In this document: positions 7,266-10,139 of the stretch, one piece after another | Position numbering within the stretch: position 1 is the stretch's first letter | Layout of the letters: each line of letters begins with the position of its first letter | Assembly (NCBI GenBank): GCA_024686055.1 | Contig: JAIBDV010000071.1 | Span: 1-10,139, forward strand | Direction of reading: 5' to 3' | DNA length: 10,139 nt | Source of the DNA: Neptuniibacter sp. | Lineage (GTDB): Bacteria > Pseudomonadota > Gammaproteobacteria > Pseudomonadales > Balneatricaceae | The notes under the pieces: model-generated | The model's input: only the letters and a program-made list of their open reading frames with translations | Told to the model about the DNA's origin: nothing | Database searches by the model: none | Position numbers and translations under genes: made by a program

Positions 7266-7295
7266 ACTATATGCCTGTTTTATTCCTGAAAGCAA
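7266..7295 (-). promoter_or_regulatory. Candidate sigma70 promoter for ppnN
   Basis: On the minus strand TTGCTT (7295-7290) and TATAGT (7271-7266) are separated by 18 nt. TATAGT matches the -10 consensus at five of six positions and TTGCTT keeps the TTG of the -35. It lies just beyond the cobB stop codon and would give a leader of about 200 nt. Confidence 0.45.
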
Positions 7296-7316
7296 AAGCG
7301 TACGTATTTCATACAG

Positions 7317-8024
7317 TTAAACACTTCTCAGTATCTGTTCAACAAACTGTGGTACCGCTTCACCGGCCCCGGCATGAACATGTTCATCAAAGGCTGTATG
7401 AATACGTGACGGCTCAAGATTAATCTCTACCGTACGGGCACCAGCAGCGTTAGCGACCTCAACAAACCCCGCCGCTGGATACACATTGCCCGAGGTGCCG
7501 ATCGACAGGAACAGTTCACAGCTGTCCAGCGCCTGGTAACACGCCTCCATCTGCATTGGCATCTCACCAAACCAGACAATATCCGGGCGCAGGTTTCCGC
7601 CACTGCCACAGCAATCACACAGATCTTCCGGCATTGAATCCTGTTCAGTACGATAGACGACTTCGCTGGCAGCGCAACGCAGGTTCAACAATTCACCATG
7701 CATATGAATCAGATTACGGCTACCCGCGCGCTCATGCAGGTTATCGATATTCTGGGTGATCACCAGCACCTCACCGGGCCGGGCCTGTTCCAGCTTCGCC
7801 AGCGCATAGTGCGCCGCATTCGGCTTTACAGCCTCGCTGAACAGCTGCTGGCGGCGCTGATTATAAAACCGGTGAACTAACCACGGATCGCGGACAAACG
7901 CCTCAGGCGTCGCTACATCCTCAATACGATGGTCTTCCCAGAGGCCATCTGCCGCCCGAAACGTACGAATACCCGACTCCACCGAGATACCCGCACCGGT
8001 CAGAATTACGATAGATGGCGTCAT
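7317..8024 (-). CDS. cobB: NAD-dependent protein lysine deacylase, CobB-type sirtuin
   Basis: This sirtuin removes acetyl and probably succinyl groups from protein lysines, consuming NAD and giving nicotinamide and O-acyl-ADP-ribose. The 235 residues form one catalytic domain, with no N-terminal extension like that of the longer E. coli isoform. Motifs are GAGIS at 10-14, TFR at 21-23, TQNIDNLHERAG at 90-101, HMHGEL with catalytic H109, GTSGNVYPAAGF at 176-187 and INLEPS at 201-206. Tyr54 and Arg57 match the YxxR pair that marks class III sirtuins with desuccinylase activity. The zinc-site region keeps C117 and C136/C138/C139, the same irregular pattern as I remember in E. coli CobB. The ATG has AAGGAG 6 nt upstream. 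It is divergent from phoH and upstream of ppnN. CobB proteins typically reverse acetylation of acetyl-CoA synthetase and other metabolic enzymes. Confidence 0.95.
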   Translation of the reverse strand: MTPSIVILTGAGISVESGIRTFRAADGLWEDHRIEDVATPEAFVRDPWLVHRFYNQRRQQLFSEAVKPNAAHYALAKLEQARPGEVLVITQNIDNLHERAGSRNLIHMHGELLNLRCAASEVVYRTEQDSMPEDLCDCCGSGGNLRPDIVWFGEMPMQMEACYQALDSCELFLSIGTSGNVYPAAGFVEVANAAGARTVEINLEPSRIHTAFDEHVHAGAGEAVPQFVEQILRSV

Positions 8025-8281
8025 CTAATACTCCTTGCTCAACAAATTAAAGGGAACTCATCGACACTTTACCGGCCCAAGCCTTAACGAGATTGCAACC
8101 AATATATGGTTCAAATGTCCAGATACAGTCATCAAGAGCTTGATTGAATATGGATAGTGATCTTAGAGTAGAAGCTGTACACAGAAACGGTGGTTTTCAA
8201 TTGCTGGCCTGTGCCGCCCAACCATCTGGCCTCGCCGTCAATACCACCTGCTCTGCTTCGCAGGCTGCAGAGGACGAAGCC
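8025..8281. other. Divergent intergenic region between cobB and phoH
   Basis: No gene is seen in these 257 bases. A weak plus-strand promoter candidate is TTGATT (8140-8145), 18 nt, TAGAGT (8164-8169). An A/T-rich inverted repeat, AACCA/TGGTT, lies at 8097-8111. CTCTGC (8251-8256) can pair with GCAGAG (8267-8272), which touches the phoH ribosome binding site AGGA at 8271-8274. The phoH frame is open upstream to a TTG at 8144, but the extension lacks recognisable family sequence. Confidence 0.45.
8097..8111. repeat. Short inverted repeat between cobB and phoH
   Basis: AACCA (8097-8101) and TGGTT (8107-8111) flank ATATA. It is a plausible dimer-type operator half-site pair in a divergent promoter region. 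It is short enough to be coincidence. Confidence 0.3.
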
Positions 8282-9670
8282 ATGACTGCATTAAAACTCT
8301 ATATCCTCGATACCAACGTACTGTTACACGATCCCAAATGTCTCTACGAGTTTGAAGAGCATGATATCGTCATTCCGATGACCGTTCTGGAAGAACTGGA
8401 CGATATCAAAGATCGTAAACGGGCCGTTGCTCAGGAGGCGCGTTTTGCCATCCGGGCCATTGATCAGATTCTCAGTGATTCCGATGCTGAGCAGATCAAC
8501 CGCGGTGTTCCCATCCACATCCCTGGTACCGCCGAAGACACCCCCACCCTGGGCCGGCTGAGTATTTTCCCGGACCATCACCTGAAGCATCAGCCCGACT
8601 TTCTGCCGGACCAGCACAGCAAAGACAACATCATCATCAACTGTGCGCTGTATCTGCAGCAACAAAACCCGGACCAGGACGTTATCCTTGTCACCAAAGA
8701 TATCAATATGCGGCTCAAAGCACTCGGTGCCGGGCTGCAACGGGTGGAAGACTACCGCACCGATCAGCTGGTCTCCGATATTGACCTGCTACCCGCTGGC
8801 CACCAGCAACTTGAAGGCAATTTCTGGGACCTGGTCGACAACATCAACAGCTATCAGGAAGACGGCCACACCTACCATAAAGTGGCCAGAAGTATCCTGC
8901 CCGAAGGCTACTGCAACGAATATATTTACGATGACCAACAGGAATTTGCCGCCCGTATTGTCGAGGTTGGTAATGATGAAATCACCCTGCTGGATCTGGG
9001 CTATAAACACCTGATGCACCAGCATTGCTGGGGGATCAAACCGATCAATATCCAGCAAGCCTTCGCCATGCAGGCACTGATGGACCCCGACATCAACCTG
9101 GCGATACTCAACGGCGCAGCAGGCTCCGGTAAAACCCTGATCGCACTGGCCTGTGCACTGGAAATGGTGATCGAACAAAAACGCTTCAACAAGATCATTG
9201 TCACTCGCTCGACGCCGCCGGTCGCTGAGGATATCGGCTTCTTGCCTGGCACCGAAGAGGAGAAAATGACCCCCTGGTTAAGTGCCATCCATGACAACCT
9301 GGAAGCCATGCACGAACAGGATGATAAACCGCTGTCCAGCGTCAAATACGCCATTGAGCAGGCCAACATTCAGTTCAAATCGCTGAACTTCATCCGTGGC
9401 CGCAGTATTCAGGACGCCGTGGTATTGATCGATGAGTCCCAGAACCTGACCCCCAGCCAGTTGAAAACCATCCTGACCCGCTGTGGTAAAGGCAGTAAAA
9501 TGATCTGCCTGGGTAACCTGGCACAGATTGACTCCAGTTATCTGACACCACTAACCTCCGGCCTGACCTACATCGTCGAACGTTTTAAACCCTTTAACGG
9601 TTCTGCCAACGTACATTTTGAAGGTATCTTCCGTTCCGCTCTCGCCGAATATGCTGAACAGCACTTATAA
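8282..9670 (+). CDS. PIN domain-PhoH family ATPase (PhoH2/YlaK type)
   Basis: This two-domain protein joins an N-terminal PIN ribonuclease to a PhoH P-loop ATPase; mycobacterial PhoH2 proteins of this layout unwind and cleave RNA using ATP. The 462 residues are normal for the family. PIN acidic residues are present: D10 in LDTNVLLHDP, E37/E38 in VLEELD, D115 in SKDN and D140 in TKDIN. The ATPase domain from about 255 has Walker A GAAGSGKT at 278-285, RSTPPVAEDIGFLPGTEEEKM at about 309-329, Walker B VLIDESQN at 381-388 and a closing EGIFRS with R451. All key residues are intact, so both activities are plausible. I chose the ATG at 8282, preceded by AGGA at 7 nt, because the PIN fold begins at once; starts at 8144 (TTG) or 8150 (ATG) would add about 45 unconserved-looking residues. 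The gene stands alone, divergent from cobB. The physiological RNA target is unknown. Confidence 0.93.
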   Translation: MTALKLYILDTNVLLHDPKCLYEFEEHDIVIPMTVLEELDDIKDRKRAVAQEARFAIRAIDQILSDSDAEQINRGVPIHIPGTAEDTPTLGRLSIFPDHHLKHQPDFLPDQHSKDNIIINCALYLQQQNPDQDVILVTKDINMRLKALGAGLQRVEDYRTDQLVSDIDLLPAGHQQLEGNFWDLVDNINSYQEDGHTYHKVARSILPEGYCNEYIYDDQQEFAARIVEVGNDEITLLDLGYKHLMHQHCWGIKPINIQQAFAMQALMDPDINLAILNGAAGSGKTLIALACALEMVIEQKRFNKIIVTRSTPPVAEDIGFLPGTEEEKMTPWLSAIHDNLEAMHEQDDKPLSSVKYAIEQANIQFKSLNFIRGRSIQDAVVLIDESQNLTPSQLKTILTRCGKGSKMICLGNLAQIDSSYLTPLTSGLTYIVERFKPFNGSANVHFEGIFRSALAEYAEQHL

Positions 9671-9689
9671 GCCTGAATGAGCCCTCACA

Positions 9690-9724
9690 TTTAACGCCTG
9701 GTACAGCCCGTACCGGGCGTTAAA
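9690..9724 (+). terminator. Nested stem-loop after phoH, possible non-canonical terminator
   Basis: TTTAACGCC (9690-9698) pairs with GGCGTTAAA (9716-9724). Inside it GGTAC (9700-9704) pairs with GTACC (9710-9714) around AGCCC, with one T-G apposition between the two stems. This makes about 14 base pairs, 19 nt after the phoH stop. No T-run follows, so it is not a classical intrinsic terminator; it may stabilise the mRNA 3' end or assist termination. Confidence 0.6.
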
Positions 9725-9740
9725 GCCATGTAAAGCACAA

Positions 9741-9767
9741 GGGATTAGCCATTTCTCGGCTATTCCC
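9741..9767 (+). repeat. Second hairpin downstream of phoH
   Basis: GGGATTAGCC (9741-9750) and GGCTATTCCC (9758-9767) pair with a single T-T mismatch around a 7-nt loop. No T-run follows. It may cooperate with the preceding stem-loop in 3' end processing or termination. Confidence 0.5.
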
Positions 9768-9842
9768 ATACCCGCCATTTATCGAACAGACCAAAGTATA
9801 AATCCCTGCCACAAGCCGCATAACCACTAGAGCCCAGGGCGT

Positions 9843-9864
9843 TTTTTATCAGTGCTGATAAAAA
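9843..9864. promoter_or_regulatory. 22-bp A/T-rich near-palindrome upstream of the rRNA-like promoter
   Basis: TTTTTATCAG (9843-9852) and CTGATAAAAA (9855-9864) are perfect 10-bp arms around a central TG. It lies about 41 bp upstream of the TATAAT, where an UP element or a regulator site would sit. A 2-nt centre disfavours an RNA hairpin and favours DNA binding by a dimer or by a bending protein such as Fis. Confidence 0.5.
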
Positions 9865-9882
9865 TATCGGGGCCGTGCTAGC

Positions 9883-9911
9883 GTTTCATTCGTAGCTGGT
9901 TGGCCTATAAT
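9883..9911 (+). promoter_or_regulatory. rRNA-like promoter with consensus -10 and GCGCC discriminator
   Basis: A perfect TATAAT (9906-9911) is followed directly by GCGCCGC, the GC-rich discriminator of stringently controlled rRNA and tRNA promoters (E. coli rrn P1 promoters read TATAATGCGCC). The -35 is poor: GTTTCA at 17-nt or TTTCAT at 16-nt spacing. A/T-rich sequence just upstream could act as an UP element. Transcription would start near 9918 and run off the window. Confidence 0.6.
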
Positions 9912-9917
9912 GCGCCG

Positions 9918-10139
9918 CAAAATAGAAAACCGTCGATTGAGCAGGACGCGAAGTAAGACGGCAGCCTTGAACAGCCACCACCCGTATGACTGTGCAAAGC
10001 GATGTGTTTTGGGTTGACCGACCCCGTTCGGAGGTTCCCTTTCAAAAAAAGGGCTAAAAATCAATCACCTTCAGGTAAGGCAACCTGTATAGCCGGTGCA
10101 CAAAAAATCAGCACCGCGACTATAGTCAGCATAGACTGA
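9918..10139 (+). ncRNA. Putative untranslated transcript or long leader, unidentified, continuing past the window
   Basis: Downstream of the rRNA-like promoter are over 200 nt without a credible coding region. Local stems visible are CCGTC/GACGG (about 9930-9961), CCCTTT/AAAGGG near 10037-10053, CAGGT/ACCTG (10072-10076/10083-10087) and CGGTGC/GCACCG (10094-10099/10111-10116). It could be a pre-rRNA leader, a ribosomal-protein mRNA leader or a small RNA. No boxA-like TGCTCTTTAAC is seen before the edge, so the rRNA option is open but not shown. Confidence 0.35.

Larger units (their letters stand above)
7057..7316 (-). other. 260-nt leader / intergenic region upstream of ppnN
   Basis: I see no gene here. 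On the minus strand it holds the candidate promoter at 7266-7295, about 200 nt of apparently untranslated leader, and the hairpin that overlaps the ribosome binding site at 7062-7082. No T-tailed hairpin follows the cobB stop, so cobB read-through into ppnN remains possible. Confidence 0.5.
9671..10139. other. 469-nt region after phoH with no convincing protein gene
   Basis: The region holds two hairpins just after phoH (9690-9724 and 9741-9767), an A/T-rich near-palindrome (9843-9864) and an rRNA-like promoter (9883-9911). From about 9918 to the end comes a putative transcribed segment with further hairpins. The small ORFs inside lack ribosome binding sites and homology that I recognise. I could not match it to tRNA, tmRNA, 6S, 4.5S or RNase P RNA, or to a riboswitch that I know. 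Confidence 0.6.

Noticed and set aside
8144..8281. 46-residue N-terminal extension of PIN-PhoH from TTG 8144 or ATG 8150
   Set aside because: The PIN domain starts right after the ATG at 8282, which has AGGA at 7 nt. The extension lacks family sequence and a ribosome binding site.
9910..10017. 35-codon basic frame starting at the ATG that overlaps TATAAT, considered as a ribosome modulation factor (rmf) gene
   Set aside because: Apart from a basic start it does not follow the RMF pattern in any frame. It overlaps the -10 box, so it would lack a ribosome binding site.
9980..10045. Possible c-di-GMP-I (GEMM) riboswitch because of GCAAAGC followed by GGGTT
   Set aside because: The 5' half of the aptamer, with GCAAACC and the GAAA tetraloop stem, is missing and the pairing does not fit.
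9918..10139. 6S RNA, tmRNA, 4.5S RNA, RNase P RNA or tRNA
   Set aside because: None of the hallmark conserved blocks of these RNAs is present, and no cloverleaf or CCA end is seen.
1..10139. Defence system, mobile element, CRISPR array or integration site
   Set aside because: All confident genes are core metabolic, membrane or cell-shape families. No transposase, integrase, spaced repeats or abrupt compositional change was seen.

Overview
The window looks like a chromosomal segment of a marine-type gammaproteobacterium, plausibly an Oceanospirillales-like lineage. This rests on moderate GC content, strong Shine-Dalgarno sequences, and proteins that resemble remembered enterobacterial or pseudomonad homologues (YafJ, PpnN, CobB) and a Ralstonia-type BktB thiolase. 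It is gene-dense, and I see no insertion sequence, phage gene, CRISPR array, tRNA or mature rRNA. Lineage is inferred from memory of protein families, not from a search.

Layout, left to right. Positions 1-4152 hold five genes on the minus strand, read right to left: a CPA1 Na+/H+ antiporter (4152-2929), an AIM24/TIGR00266-family protein (2910-2146), a membrane-anchored coiled-coil M23 metallopeptidase (2057-984), a bactofilin (1035-583) and a YafJ-like class II glutamine amidotransferase (568-11). Spacings are 18 nt, 88 nt, a 52-nt overlap and 14 nt. The peptidase-bactofilin pair is a known cell-shape module in which the bactofilin scaffold positions a cell-wall hydrolase. The amidotransferase ORF ends in an in-frame TAG about 70 codons early.

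At 4153-4390 is a divergent intergenic region with a 10-bp inverted repeat in the thiolase leader. A BktB-like beta-ketothiolase follows on the plus strand (4391-5575). It converges on ppnN, and the two share a strong bidirectional terminator (5595-5623).

On the minus strand lie ppnN (7056-5656), a nucleotide 5'-monophosphate nucleosidase, and upstream of it cobB (8024-7317), an NAD-dependent lysine deacylase. The 260-nt leader of ppnN carries a plausible promoter and a hairpin that overlaps the ribosome binding site. Divergent from cobB is a PIN-PhoH ATPase (8282-9670). Acyl-CoA/acetyl-CoA turnover (thiolase), NAD-linked deacylation (CobB), nucleotide turnover (PpnN) and RNA metabolism (PIN-PhoH) make a loose metabolic and stress theme, but the gene order does not prove a single system.

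The last 469 bases (9671-10139) contain no convincing gene. They hold a nested hairpin after phoH, an A/T-rich 22-bp near-palindrome, and a promoter-like TATAAT followed by GCGCC, the layout of stringently controlled rRNA-type promoters. More than 200 nt of apparently untranslated, hairpin-containing sequence follow and run off the window. This is the most interesting unexplained stretch. I did not find a clearly new multi-gene system.
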